64,000 nt of DNA from a virus (IMGVR_UViG_3300047095_000292:27908-91907), one strand, 5' to 3'. Shown: positions 48,759-57,306, counted from the stretch's first letter. Numbers and translations are program-made. The notes: generated from the letters alone by a model not told the origin.

Positions 48759-49280
48759 CTATAACACATGTTTCCATGTTGCATTTCTTTTTATCTGACT
48801 TATTGTACCGTGATCTACACCGTAGTCACTTGCAATTTGCCTAACGGCCTCTGTTTTACAACGTAGCCTTATAGTTGGAATATCGCTCTCATGTAACACT
48901 GCATTTCCAGAATTACTACCTTTTCTTATTAGCCCTAATTCTTTAGCATGTCGTGTGTTTTCCTCTCTAGACACCCAGTTTAGATTAGAGGCCTCGTTGT
49001 TATACTTATTACCATCGATATGATTTACAAACGGTAAATTACGTGGATTTTCAACAAACGTTTCACAAACTAAACGGTGTACCTTACAAAAGTGTGACTT
49101 GCCATTTATTGTTACATTTACTTTAAGATACCCTAGCTGATTATCCGACTGTTTTAATAACTTTCCTGCGCGCAATGCATATGTTCCATGCGATGTTTGT
49201 ACCATCCTGTCAATACTTCTGACATTTCCTAAGTTAGATACTTCACAGACATCTTTATAATTCTTCCAAATCTCTAACAT
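48759..49280 (-). CDS. HNH endonuclease, NUMOD4 type
   Basis: A 173-residue free-standing enzyme: EIWKNYKDVCEVSNLGNVRS (NUMOD4), CKVHRLVCETFVENPRN, FVNHIDGNKYNN, NLNWVSREENTRHAKE (HNH) and a C-terminal HTH (AVRQIASDYGVDHGTISQI). It sits directly upstream of the primase-helicase unit, overlapping the GIY-YIG-like gene by 26 bases. Confidence 0.9.
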   Translation of the reverse strand: MLEIWKNYKDVCEVSNLGNVRSIDRMVQTSHGTYALRAGKLLKQSDNQLGYLKVNVTINGKSHFCKVHRLVCETFVENPRNLPFVNHIDGNKYNNEASNLNWVSREENTRHAKELGLIRKGSNSGNAVLHESDIPTIRLRCKTEAVRQIASDYGVDHGTISQIKRNATWKHVL

Positions 49281-49902
49281 TCTTAGTCTCCATGATTTTG
49301 ATTATCCTAGATAATCTACTCTTATGCCTTTCAGTTACCGGTTCTTTTACAACCCATGACACTTTATTAACTAGCCTATTATACCATAAATGTTGATTTG
49401 AGGGTGTCTCAGCAAACATTAACGACCAAGTTTCAGAATAACTCAAAGCGCCTTTAGATTTATATTGCTCGATACATATAAATCTAAAATCTTCTTTTCC
49501 GAAATTCTTAACAGTTGCTGCTAACTCCTTTGAAGATGATATGTACCATCTCCAATTCATATCTACTTTTTGACGTCTAGTCGTACCTTCTATTAATTTT
49601 AAAGTTGTGTAGTTCTTTTTACCCAAGTAAAGCTTATGATTATTAAGATCTACAATTACATATATAAAACCTATATAACCATCACTTCCCATTTCCTCTA
49701 CAAATCGCCAGTGTCCTGATCCGCGATAATCAGCAGGATCCACGCGGGAGCCTACTTTACCTTCTAGAGAGATTCTGCGAGGCTTGACAATAGCAGGTAC
49801 AGTAGCGACAGTATCGTCAAGAATACCAGTGAAGACGTTACCAATAAGGTTATCAGGTAGCTTAAACTTTGGTCTTTCTGGAGGAATATTAGTCTCATCC
49901 AT
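49255..49902 (-). CDS. GIY-YIG-like endonuclease domain protein
   Basis: A 215-residue protein. The core GYIGFIYVIVDLNNHKLYLG then KKNYTT... matches a GIY-YIG variant; later YISSSKELAATVKNFGKEDF and SYSETWSLMF supply the conserved helix and the catalytic Glu. Similar proteins are found in many phages as predicted endonucleases. It might be a homing or a DNA-processing nuclease. The N-terminal 60 residues are Pro-rich and specific. Confidence 0.65.
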   Translation of the reverse strand: MDETNIPPERPKFKLPDNLIGNVFTGILDDTVATVPAIVKPRRISLEGKVGSRVDPADYRGSGHWRFVEEMGSDGYIGFIYVIVDLNNHKLYLGKKNYTTLKLIEGTTRRQKVDMNWRWYISSSKELAATVKNFGKEDFRFICIEQYKSKGALSYSETWSLMFAETPSNQHLWYNRLVNKVSWVVKEPVTERHKSRLSRIIKIMETKNVRDLEEL

Positions 49903-49910
49903 AGTGCTCC

Positions 49911-50360
49911 TTAATCACATACCATTTTGTAAACAGGTGTACGTACCTCTTCTACAATCTCATCTATCATTACACGATGGCATGTGGAAGACTCTTCCTT
50001 TACGTACGCGTTTATTACAACTCGACCCCAATCAAATGTAAATTTATAGTCCACATTGAAGTAATTCGGGTACTCACTTGAACTGGTGTCTTCTGGTTTC
50101 TCATCTATAAAGAAACCTAACAGTTCCATCAGCTCTTCACATTTAAAGCTATCAAGATTTGATCTACTCATGTAGATCCCAAATGACCCGCCTTGCCTAG
50201 ATGTTTCTAATTTCTGGCCAGGGAAAGCCCTTTCGAATCTGAGAACAACTGTTGTAACCTTAGCAAGGTTTACTAGAGCTGTCTCATATTCCTTATTAAG
50301 TCTTTCAATATATTTATTTTTAATCTTCTTCTTAAGATTTTTCTTGCTATACGCTCTCAC
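49911..50360 (-). CDS. Hypothetical protein
   Basis: A 149-residue protein with a GTG start at 50360 and a very basic N-terminus (RAYSKKNLKKKIKNKYIERL). The rest is mixed alpha and beta. No family recognised. Confidence 0.55.
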   Translation of the reverse strand: MRAYSKKNLKKKIKNKYIERLNKEYETALVNLAKVTTVVLRFERAFPGQKLETSRQGGSFGIYMSRSNLDSFKCEELMELLGFFIDEKPEDTSSSEYPNYFNVDYKFTFDWGRVVINAYVKEESSTCHRVMIDEIVEEVRTPVYKMVCD

Positions 50361-50474
50361 GCTATCACCTCGGCGTTGATGGAAAGTTTCAGTTCAGAAA
50401 CGCAAACGGCATTGTCAGGTTTGACGCGGGTGAGGCAATTGGGGGGGTGCTGACCCTGACCCCATGCCGATCTT
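50361..50474. other. GC-rich spacer beside an HNH gene
   Basis: This spacer between the HNH gene and the gene at 49911 is rich in G and C (for example CAATTGGGGGGGTGCTGACC). A similar spacer lies next to the HNH gene at 33435. Both contain a TTGCCTCACC-like word on one strand. No gene is supported in it. Confidence 0.5.
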
Positions 50475-50996
50475 TCATGCCTCACTATGTACGCCACTTT
50501 GGAAAAGTAAGTGTTTTGGCACAATACTCTTTTGGTATTCCAACTTAGCATTATTGAGCTTATTATAGGCTTCTGCTGCTTCTTCTTTTGTGTCAAAAGT
50601 GCCTAAATGCAGATAATGCAATCCTGTAGTTATTCTGGCAACCCATTTTCCTGTCTTTGTCTTAGAGACTCCTCTTATACCACTTTTACTAGTGTTACGA
50701 ACGCTTGAATTAGCTACATTTTGGGCATGCGTAACTACGCGAAGATTCTCTATGTTGTTATTAGATCTGTTTCTATCGATATGATCTATCTCAAGGCCTT
50801 CTGGAATCTCACCAAAATGCAAAATCCATATAAGTCTATGCTCTCTATAGCTTTTACCTTTCAAACGTATAGCGCGATACCCTCTTGCGCCACTTGTACT
50901 TGCTGGCATTCCTGCTTTATAGAACTGATTTGGAGACTTTATCCAAAAAAGTCTACCTCGTTTATATTCAAACCATTCATTTATTAGATCTTTCAT
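50475..50996 (-). CDS. HNH endonuclease with AP2 domain
   Basis: A 173-residue free-standing enzyme. Core: YREHRLIWILHFGEIPEGL, EIDHIDRNRSNN, NLRVVTHAQNVANS; AP2: SGIRGVSKTKTGKWVARI and LGTFDTKEEAAEAYNKL. It has an ATGA overlap with the exonuclease gene upstream, as if inserted right at its stop codon. Confidence 0.9.
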   Translation of the reverse strand: MKDLINEWFEYKRGRLFWIKSPNQFYKAGMPASTSGARGYRAIRLKGKSYREHRLIWILHFGEIPEGLEIDHIDRNRSNNNIENLRVVTHAQNVANSSVRNTSKSGIRGVSKTKTGKWVARITTGLHYLHLGTFDTKEEAAEAYNKLNNAKLEYQKSIVPKHLLFQSGVHSEA

Positions 50997-52039
50997 ATCT
51001 TCTTCTTACCCCAACTTGCACTGAATACAGGTAGTGTAACTTCTTCAGTAACTTTCGGAAATACAGGCGTTGCCTCATTTACTTCATTAATACCAATAGC
51101 ATCAACAGTACCATATTCCTTTTTATGAGCCTCAATTTGTTCCGAGGTCCAGTTACCAAGCTCCTGCCATGTCTTGACAGGTTCTGCAGCTTTATCAGGT
51201 ATATCATGATACAGCGGTTTATCACATTCTACTAGCTCTACAGGTTCTTTTTCAGGTATATACTCACAGATATTCCAGCCATCTAGGTTGAAATGATCCT
51301 CTGGATGCTTCTTTAAGTACAGCAGCATTCCATTCAGCAACAACTCCTTTTCCCAGTCATTTCCAAATGCGCCTTGGTATGCCTCTGTTACAGTATGCTG
51401 AAACTCTGCCTCGGTGTTTAGTGCTGCAAGGTATTTCTTAGCGCGCACTTCACCTACCTTTGGGATACCCTTGATATTATCAGTAGGATCGCCTTTAAGT
51501 AACTGCTCGTAATAAAATCTAGTAGATGCTTCCTCAGACATTTCAAGAAACTCGTTCTTATGCATAAGGTAGTGCCTGCCAGGAATACAACGCAGATCCT
51601 TATCAATACTACAGATTACATAGTTCTCACCATTAGCCACACATTCCTGTTGCCAATACCGCAGCAGATCATCAGCCTCTACACCATGCGCTGCAATCGC
51701 CATACCTGCATCTACTGCCATCTGTCTTAGTTGTGGTACGAATGGGTTACGTTTCTTAGGATCTGCATGACGATTAGCTTTGTACTCTGGGTAGATCTCA
51801 TTGCGGAAGTTATTTTCACCCTTTACTGCCATTTTGTATTGGTCAGTGAAGCATATTTCACACATGTCTTGTACAATTTCCTGAAAACGTAGCCATGCCT
51901 TAGTCAGATAAGCAGCGTCCTCTTCAGGGGTAAATACTACTTCTTCAAGTTGATATATAGTGTAGCCTTGGCCATTCTTAAACCTATTCTCGCAGGCCAT
52001 GTATGCAACAACATCTCCATCTATGATCGCGACTGTCAT
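50993..52039 (-). CDS. 5'-3' exonuclease (T7 gp6-like, FEN family)
   Basis: A 348-residue nuclease. Conserved acidic sites include AIIDGDVVAYMA at the N-terminus, YPEYKANR (the arch Lys/Arg), GVEADDLL, CSIDKDLRCIPG and the helix-hairpin-helix KGDPTDNIKGIPKVGEVRAK. It would remove RNA primers and make recombination ends. The C-terminal 80 residues are a longer tail than in T7 gp6. Confidence 0.85.
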   Translation of the reverse strand: MTVAIIDGDVVAYMACENRFKNGQGYTIYQLEEVVFTPEEDAAYLTKAWLRFQEIVQDMCEICFTDQYKMAVKGENNFRNEIYPEYKANRHADPKKRNPFVPQLRQMAVDAGMAIAAHGVEADDLLRYWQQECVANGENYVICSIDKDLRCIPGRHYLMHKNEFLEMSEEASTRFYYEQLLKGDPTDNIKGIPKVGEVRAKKYLAALNTEAEFQHTVTEAYQGAFGNDWEKELLLNGMLLYLKKHPEDHFNLDGWNICEYIPEKEPVELVECDKPLYHDIPDKAAEPVKTWQELGNWTSEQIEAHKKEYGTVDAIGINEVNEATPVFPKVTEEVTLPVFSASWGKKKI

Positions 52040-52305
52040 TTTCGTGTATCCAGAAATTGCATATAATCGAACTTGTATATGCTATCAAATGTTGGCACTT
52101 GACGCCCTACCATAAATACAGCAAGAGTCTCGTGTTGGTCTTCAGGGATGTCCTTGATCAATACATTTTCCTTATTAACCAGGTCATCCCATTCATTCAT
52201 TGCCTTCTTACCCTGCTTAAATATTTTATCGAAGTTGTCTCGATATTTATTAGATGCATGCTTTGTCTTAATCTCAGCACCTGTATGTTCATTTTTACTT
52301 ACCAT
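52036..52305 (-). CDS. Small hypothetical protein
   Basis: An 89-residue Lys-rich protein (MVSKNEHTGAEIKTKHASNK). ATGA-coupled to the exonuclease and overlapping the gene upstream by 11 bases. Unknown. Confidence 0.6.
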   Translation of the reverse strand: MVSKNEHTGAEIKTKHASNKYRDNFDKIFKQGKKAMNEWDDLVNKENVLIKDIPEDQHETLAVFMVGRQVPTFDSIYKFDYMQFLDTRK

Positions 52306-52582
52306 TCAGCGCCCCTACTGACTTTGAATAGTCCATAAAGTGTGCCATCTTTTCTAACTTAGCCTGACTCACGCTAATGTCAAACTCACACTTTATTTCT
52401 TCTTCAAGCATGTGTATAATTGTGAAGAGATCCTTTAGTTCCATCTCAAGATCTTCTAGATTTGTTGTGTTCTTGCTATGATGTCTGTCATCTGGCAGGA
52501 AGCGTGCACACTTAGATGCAGCATGCGCGACTTCACAGCATTCTTCAGCTAAACAAACTAATAAATATTCTTGCCTATTCAT
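52295..52582 (-). CDS. MazG-like nucleotide pyrophosphohydrolase
   Basis: A 95-residue helical protein with LAEECCEVAHAASKCARFLP and LEDLEMELKDLFTIIHML, matching the EExxE...ExxD metal pattern of MazG-like enzymes. Members hydrolyse NTPs or dNTPs to monophosphates, and in phages may alter host nucleotide or alarmone pools. Single-domain length. Confidence 0.75.
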   Translation of the reverse strand: MNRQEYLLVCLAEECCEVAHAASKCARFLPDDRHHSKNTTNLEDLEMELKDLFTIIHMLEEEIKCEFDISVSQAKLEKMAHFMDYSKSVGALNGK

Positions 52583-52848
52583 ACTTCTACCTTGTTAACA
52601 TACCACGGTCCAGACACACGCTTAGCATTAAAGAATGTAGCGCCTTTAAAGATTGACCAAGCTATGAATCCACGTTTTTTACATTCTTTGGCAGCTAATT
52701 CACCATTAGATTTACTTGAGTATCTGTTATCAAGACGAATCAAGGCGCGATCCCCACTAGCTTCAATCAATCTAGGCTTGCCAAATTGTGGCGGTATTGT
52801 GCCTTCAATATAACCTGTTGACATTTTATAAAATTGGGCATATAGCAT
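52579..52848 (-). CDS. Small hypothetical protein
   Basis: An 89-residue protein (MLYAQFYKMSTGYIEGTIPP) with SSKSNGELAAKECKKRGFIA and FNAKRVSGPWYVNKVEV. Preceded by GGAGGAGTT. Unknown; phage-style. Confidence 0.6.
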   Translation of the reverse strand: MLYAQFYKMSTGYIEGTIPPQFGKPRLIEASGDRALIRLDNRYSSKSNGELAAKECKKRGFIAWSIFKGATFFNAKRVSGPWYVNKVEV

Positions 52849-52859
52849 AACTCCTCCAA

Positions 52860-53001
52860 TTAATTGTTAGTGCAGGGCTTCCACCTGCTGCGGATTCAAA
52901 TTTCGACTTGCGTCTCCATGATACCTCTGCCTGGTATTTGAAGTTCCAGGACTTTAATAAGTGCAGGACTCACACCTGCTGTGGCCGCAGCCTCTCAACC
53001 T
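52860..53001. other. Hairpin-bearing stretch next to the tRNA
   Basis: Two related hairpins lie here: GCAGGTGTGAGTCCTGC followed by ACTTATTA, and GCAGGTGGAAGCCCTGC followed by ACTAACAA (minus strand). They look like T-arm shapes with non-canonical loops. A CCTGG...CCAGG hairpin lies between them. No full cloverleaf could be drawn, so tRNA remnants or processing structures are the options. Confidence 0.45.
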
Positions 53002-53078
53002 TGGTGCGTCCACTTGGATTTGAACCAAGGATCCATCGATTATGAGTCGATTGCTTTGACCAACTAAGCTATAGACGC
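53002..53078 (-). tRNA. tRNA-Met (anticodon CAT)
   Basis: A full cloverleaf of 77 bases: acceptor GCGTCTA/TGGACGC, D stem GCTT/AAGC, anticodon stem ATCGA/TCGAT with loop CTCATAA, T stem CTTGG/CCAAG with loop TTCAAAT, and encoded CCA. The anticodon CAT means elongator Met, or Ile if the C is modified to lysidine. Initiator features were not evident, and the A-T closing acceptor pair is ordinary. Confidence 0.9.
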
Positions 53079-53085
53079 AAAGTAA

Positions 53086-53274
53086 TTACAATGGTACAGC
53101 AGCGTGCCCTATTCCCCAAGGGGCATACTTATTACGCTCAAGAGCACGCCAGTCAACACGCTTATGCGGTACAGTTCCACCCTTGCGTGTCTGGATAAAG
53201 GGAGGATCCATATCTACCAATGCACGTACAAAGCGTGATGGTTTAATTGCAGGTGTTCCAGCTGGAAAGCTCAT
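53086..53274 (-). CDS. Small hypothetical protein
   Basis: A 62-residue basic protein (MSFPAGTPAIKPSRFVRALV). ATGA-coupled to the gene upstream and eight bases from the tRNA. Unknown. Confidence 0.6.
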   Translation of the reverse strand: MSFPAGTPAIKPSRFVRALVDMDPPFIQTRKGGTVPHKRVDWRALERNKYAPWGIGHAAVPL

Positions 53275-53393
53275 TTACGTTCCTTTTTATAAGTGTTTTG
53301 TTTCTTCTTGCTCTTACGAATCTGACCATCCTTTAACTGGAATGGCTGATTTGCAGGATTATTTGGATGACTACGTGCAGGCTGTTCACTCAT
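53271..53393 (-). CDS. 40-residue basic miniprotein
   Basis: MSEQPARSHPNNPANQPFQL then a Lys-rich tail (IRKSKKKQNTYKKERK). Disordered composition. Linked by overlaps on both sides, which supports translation. Possibly nucleic-acid binding. Confidence 0.55.
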   Translation of the reverse strand: MSEQPARSHPNNPANQPFQLKDGQIRKSKKKQNTYKKERK

Positions 53394-53499
53394 GTTGTCC
53401 AGTTAACCTTTTAATTAGTTTATTGAGTCTCCACCAGTATAGCATTGGAAACATTCTTCGCTTCCATTCAGTAATATGTCTTGAGAAATCTACCGTCAT
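53386..53499 (-). CDS. 37-residue basic miniprotein
   Basis: Start at 53499 after GAAGGAGTTTT. It reads MTVDFSRHITEWKRRMFPML and ends NKLIKRLTGQHE, a short basic amphipathic helix. It overlaps the upstream gene by 32 bases. Unknown. Confidence 0.5.
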   Translation of the reverse strand: MTVDFSRHITEWKRRMFPMLYWWRLNKLIKRLTGQHE

Positions 53500-53695
53500 A
53501 AAACTCCTTCTTCGGACGAACCCAAACTTTACCATTTGGAAGCGCACCATTCTTATTTGCCTCGACATACACTACAACATCCTCTTTAGTAGCCTCTAGA
53601 ATGCCATAGGCAAAGACCATGTAGTAGCTGCCTGTTTTAAGATGTTCTACTACATCGCCTAAACCAAACTCTAAACGTTCAGCGGCGATGGCCAT
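53468..53695 (-). CDS. DUF1653-like small protein
   Basis: A 75-residue protein: LGDVVEHLKTGSYYMVFAYG, then DVVVYVEANKNG and VWVRPKKEFYDGRF. This is the pattern of the DUF1653 fold (G...H.K...Y.V ... VVY ... WVRP..EF), common in phages and bacteria, with unknown role. Confidence 0.65.
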   Translation of the reverse strand: MAIAAERLEFGLGDVVEHLKTGSYYMVFAYGILEATKEDVVVYVEANKNGALPNGKVWVRPKKEFYDGRFLKTYY

Positions 53696-54147
53696 TATGT
53701 CTCCGTATGGACTTCTGTAGTGCTTATTGAGCCTGTTAGTGGAGTTGCACAGCTGTTATATTGACTTGGCTGCTGGACGCCTGCTGGCAGGTAACCATCT
53801 ATTTTCTTTGTAACTACAGGATTACGAAAGATTGTAGTTACAAGGCTGAGCACCATATCAGCGCGTTTATTAGCCTCCTCAAGACCCTTCTCTAGAAGCT
53901 TCACACGCAACTCACGTTCACGCAGTTCGATATCCGCTATCTTTTTATTAATTTCTACTTGTGAATCAAGTCGTGTATTAGCAAGATCTAGCTGATGTTT
54001 AAGATTTTGAGCGTCAGTGTATTGAGATTTCCACTTACTCTCAATATCTTTCAAACGCTTCAACTCTTCAAGCTCACTTAGAATCATTTCACCCGCGATT
54101 GCAGGGAGATTCTTTTTAATTGTATCAAGGATGTCTTGATTTATCAT
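53695..54147 (-). CDS. Coiled-coil protein
   Basis: A 150-residue protein, mostly coiled coil (LKDIESKWKSQYTDAQNLKH ... LRVKLLEKGLEEANKRADMV), with a flexible C-terminus (GVQQPSQYNSCATPLTGS). One base shared with the next gene. Function unknown. Confidence 0.6.
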   Translation of the reverse strand: MINQDILDTIKKNLPAIAGEMILSELEELKRLKDIESKWKSQYTDAQNLKHQLDLANTRLDSQVEINKKIADIELRERELRVKLLEKGLEEANKRADMVLSLVTTIFRNPVVTKKIDGYLPAGVQQPSQYNSCATPLTGSISTTEVHTET

Positions 54148-54305
54148 TTATATACCTCATGTCTTTGCGTAGGATCGAACTTAGAAGTCAATTCGTGTAA
54201 TTGTTTAGAACTGATTAATTGTCTACTATAAGCATTACATAGGATTCGACTAATCTCTCTGTTCCAAATACGATGCGTAAGTTTTAAAATAAATATCTTA
54301 ATCAT
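54144..54305 (-). CDS. Small basic protein
   Basis: A 53-residue ORF (MIKIFILKLTHRIWNREISR) with ATGA overlaps at both ends, including with the HNH stop upstream. Amphipathic helices. Unknown. Confidence 0.6.
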   Translation of the reverse strand: MIKIFILKLTHRIWNREISRILCNAYSRQLISSKQLHELTSKFDPTQRHEVYK

Positions 54306-54790
54306 ACTCTGAAAAATTCTCCATGAAGCTCCTTTGCAGCGGCGTCATATGCTTCTTTAGCAAGTGAGGCTGTCTCAAACACGCCTAGCGCAATTTCTTT
54401 ACCGGCTACCATTATTCTAGCGCGCCATTTATTACGCTTCTTAGACACCCCCTTAAAGCCTGAAGTATTGTCGGCATGCATTTTCATATTACACATGTTT
54501 TGCATGTGTGTTGCAAGACGAAGATTCTCAATCGCATTGTGCCCGCGATCACCATCTATGTGATCTATTTCAGTCGCATCGCTAATCTCTCCAAAGTGCA
54601 TCTCATAAATAATTCGATGTGCACCGTAAGAGCGATCACCGACATCTACTCTGATGTAGCCATTATTCATTAGACCGCCTGCAAGCTCACCATTAAGAGC
54701 TCTACTTGACTTGCAGTCAGTCCAATATAAATAACCGTCTTTATATTCAAATATTGAGTTCCAATATTCTTTTCTATCAGTGTACATCAT
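54302..54790 (-). CDS. HNH endonuclease with AP2 domain
   Basis: A 162-residue free-standing enzyme right after the DNA polymerase gene (14-base overlap). Core: YGAHRIIYEMHFGEISDAT, EIDHIDGDRGHN, NLRLATHMQNMCN; AP2: SGFKGVSKKRNKWRARIMV. It is ATGA-coupled to the small gene downstream. Confidence 0.9.
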   Translation of the reverse strand: MMYTDRKEYWNSIFEYKDGYLYWTDCKSSRALNGELAGGLMNNGYIRVDVGDRSYGAHRIIYEMHFGEISDATEIDHIDGDRGHNAIENLRLATHMQNMCNMKMHADNTSGFKGVSKKRNKWRARIMVAGKEIALGVFETASLAKEAYDAAAKELHGEFFRV

Positions 54791-56747
54791 ACCACGAATT
54801 TCCTATTTTTGCTTCTCCATCCATAATCTCTACTCCAAATAAACGAGGACCTTCTTTAAATGCCTCTTTTGAGAGCCTTGCAGCTTCCTCTGCGAATTCT
54901 TCAGGTACTATAAAGTCAATTTCGTCGTGCATGAATATACAAGGTTGATAAGGTATTTTAGCTTTATCAAGACCTTCGACAGTTAACATCAGGGCAGCAG
55001 AACACGTAGCTTTCTCTGCGGCCTGTAAGAGATAAACCAATAGCTTATGAAAACTATCGCAATAGATTCTATTACCCGCCAAACCAGGTATATAGCCATC
55101 TCCATACTGCTTTGTCTTTCCGTAGATATTGTCCAACTTAGTGAGTAAAGCATCAAAGCCAGGCACAGCTTTAGTAAATCCCAGCTTGAATTTCTTACCT
55201 TTCGTATCATCAATTTTGTCAAAGAGATAACTCCATAGTTTACCACCGGAGGCTCCAAATAGGAATGCGTATAGGATACGCTTAGCTCTGCCTCGCATTG
55301 CCTTAGCAATTGCCTGCTCAAGTGTAAGCAACTTCTTATCTGGCTCATTCGGATCGAATTCATCAGCCTTAACACCTGTTGTCAACAAATACTGAGACCA
55401 GCTTACTCCCATGTTTAAAAGGACTTTGTCAATAGCAATTGCATTGAAAGTATGAATATCACCATTAAGAAGTGTATGCGTAAATTCCTCTGATTTTAAA
55501 TAATGTGCAAGACCTCGTGCTTGATTACCAGCACTATCTGCGCCTATCAGTTTCCAGCCAGGCTTTGTGATAAACAACTTACGCATCTCTGGACCCCAAA
55601 CAGAATCTGCAGAGGGGACATTAACAATAATACTATGCCTTGCACGCATTGATGGTGTACCGATTGTCATACAGTCGCCATGTAGATTTCCATTAGCGTC
55701 TACATTTTCTAGCCATGTCTTAAGGATACCATGCCTGGATCTTGTAGTAAGAAAGTCACAATACATCTTTCCATCGCCGTGCATACATTCTAAAGAGTCC
55801 AGAGTGATTTTAGGTGAAGTCTGTACTTTGATAAATCTGCCAGGCTTCTTAGGATCTGGTTCATGCCTTACATTGTACTCAGTAGGCTGCCAATCATTCC
55901 TAAACAGAAACACTTTCATGTCAGCCACACTATCAATATCAAGGTCCTTAATTTCTACCCGAGAATATGATCCCTCTATAATTCTGTCTTCATCTTGACC
56001 TGAGAACTCGTCAATGCCAAACCAATTGGCGGTATGTGCAGCATATGCACCACTTTTTACCCACTTAGGTTCTTTAGGTAGTACAATTCCATTTTCTTTA
56101 TCTTTTGGTACAGCCTTCTTTCCAAGCACAGGCATGATCTTTGCCCTAGCAAGATTCAGCTCTACCTCCATTTTTTCAAATAATTCTTTTGCAGCAGGTA
56201 CATCAAATGGCCACCCATAGAGGCTTGCATCTGCACACCACTTAGCTACTGCATTTTCTGCTCGTAGATAATGCTTGATCTTTGGAGAAGTCTCTGATAG
56301 TTTTTTAAACTCTCGCATTACAACATCATGCACTTTATCTGTAACTTCTAAGTCTTGTTTCCAGTACTCAAGCATTGCTTCAGAGTACTTTGTCCAATCA
56401 CTAAATTGTCCTTTCGGACAGTTAAGGTACTCGCCCCACCTATCTAGTGAATGCCCTTCATTTCCGAATCTACGATAGTTTAATACTTGTGACAGTATTA
56501 GTGTATCATGCATACGTTGATCTGGTCTTGGACTATAGTTGAATAGCTTTTTTAATACTGCAAAGTCATAGCTGATCTCGTTATGGCCAATAAATACCGT
56601 CACCTTCTCGAACTCTTCCTTCCAACCAAGATCACCATTTAGCCAGTATTTCACCTCACCTGTATCCTTGTTCTTAAATCCAATGATCCAGCAGGTTGTC
56701 ACTGTTGCTAGTAATCCATCTGATTCTATGTCGAAGACTGCTCTCAT
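54777..56747 (-). CDS. DNA polymerase, family A (T7-like)
   Basis: A 656-residue polymerase with proofreading. Exonuclease motifs: FDIESDGLLATV (D, E), IGHNEISYDFAVL, and YWKQDLEVT. Polymerase motifs: A is KLIGADSAGNQARGLAHYL, B is RAKRILYAFLFGASGG, with Tyr in place of the Phe of many Pol I enzymes, and C is CIFMHDEIDFIV. It is slightly shorter than T7 gp5 (704). It has an ATGA overlap with the gene upstream. Thioredoxin-loop presence could not be judged. Confidence 0.95.
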   Translation of the reverse strand: MRAVFDIESDGLLATVTTCWIIGFKNKDTGEVKYWLNGDLGWKEEFEKVTVFIGHNEISYDFAVLKKLFNYSPRPDQRMHDTLILSQVLNYRRFGNEGHSLDRWGEYLNCPKGQFSDWTKYSEAMLEYWKQDLEVTDKVHDVVMREFKKLSETSPKIKHYLRAENAVAKWCADASLYGWPFDVPAAKELFEKMEVELNLARAKIMPVLGKKAVPKDKENGIVLPKEPKWVKSGAYAAHTANWFGIDEFSGQDEDRIIEGSYSRVEIKDLDIDSVADMKVFLFRNDWQPTEYNVRHEPDPKKPGRFIKVQTSPKITLDSLECMHGDGKMYCDFLTTRSRHGILKTWLENVDANGNLHGDCMTIGTPSMRARHSIIVNVPSADSVWGPEMRKLFITKPGWKLIGADSAGNQARGLAHYLKSEEFTHTLLNGDIHTFNAIAIDKVLLNMGVSWSQYLLTTGVKADEFDPNEPDKKLLTLEQAIAKAMRGRAKRILYAFLFGASGGKLWSYLFDKIDDTKGKKFKLGFTKAVPGFDALLTKLDNIYGKTKQYGDGYIPGLAGNRIYCDSFHKLLVYLLQAAEKATCSAALMLTVEGLDKAKIPYQPCIFMHDEIDFIVPEEFAEEAARLSKEAFKEGPRLFGVEIMDGEAKIGNSWYDVH

Positions 56748-57256
56748 AGCGGCCTCACTATTTCAGGCATTGGCTGTTCTGTAAAATCAACACAAAGACC
56801 ATACGGCTTATTTGACCATAGAAAAATATTATCAATCTCACAAGGTGCTCTGTCATATACAACACGCGGTAATACTGGAACTGTCCTTGGTACGTTACTC
56901 AGCCCTTCTAAAGTCCCAGTTGCTGCGATATGATTTACCGGTTTGCCCTTATAAATCGAATTATTAATTTGTGTATTATTCTTCAAATGTCCACCATAGA
57001 TAAACACATAAAAATCTAATGGAGTCTTAAAGTCTAAACCATAACTAACCCAGGGATACCACTTCCCATTTACAAAGTCTCGTATCTTGTAGACCTCTGT
57101 AACATTATTAGTTTCAAAGTGTTCTGCATTAACCTTCAGCACACGTTTTCCATCTGAGTATAACCTACACCATATCCGATCCTCTGTGATATTATATATA
57201 GTAGAGGATCTTGTAAATCTAAAATCTATGGATTTTTCACCTACTAAGAATTGCAT
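56744..57256 (-). CDS. Hypothetical protein
   Basis: A 170-residue protein with NUMOD-like or HNH-like hints only in GKPVNHIAATGTLEGLSN, not enough for a call. The N-terminus is beta-rich (MQFLVGEKSIDFRFTRSSTI). It is ATGA-coupled to the DNA polymerase. Confidence 0.55.
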   Translation of the reverse strand: MQFLVGEKSIDFRFTRSSTIYNITEDRIWCRLYSDGKRVLKVNAEHFETNNVTEVYKIRDFVNGKWYPWVSYGLDFKTPLDFYVFIYGGHLKNNTQINNSIYKGKPVNHIAATGTLEGLSNVPRTVPVLPRVVYDRAPCEIDNIFLWSNKPYGLCVDFTEQPMPEIVRPL

Positions 57257-57268
57257 CTAATCCTCCTT

Positions 57269-57292
57269 AGGGGATAGCCAATGCCATCCCCT
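57269..57292 (-). promoter_or_regulatory. Intergenic hairpin before the gene at 56744
   Basis: AGGGGAT and ATCCCCT form a 7-bp stem around AGCCAATGCC, in the short gap between two genes. There is no U run, so an RNA-processing (RNase III-like) site or a pause is more likely than a terminator. Confidence 0.4.
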
Positions 57293-57306
57293 TATTCTCC
57301 TGCCGC

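Noticed and set aside
56744-57256. HNH or NUMOD protein
   Set aside because: A KPVNHIAATGTLEGL stretch recalls an HNH strand, but the remaining HNH residues and spacing are absent.
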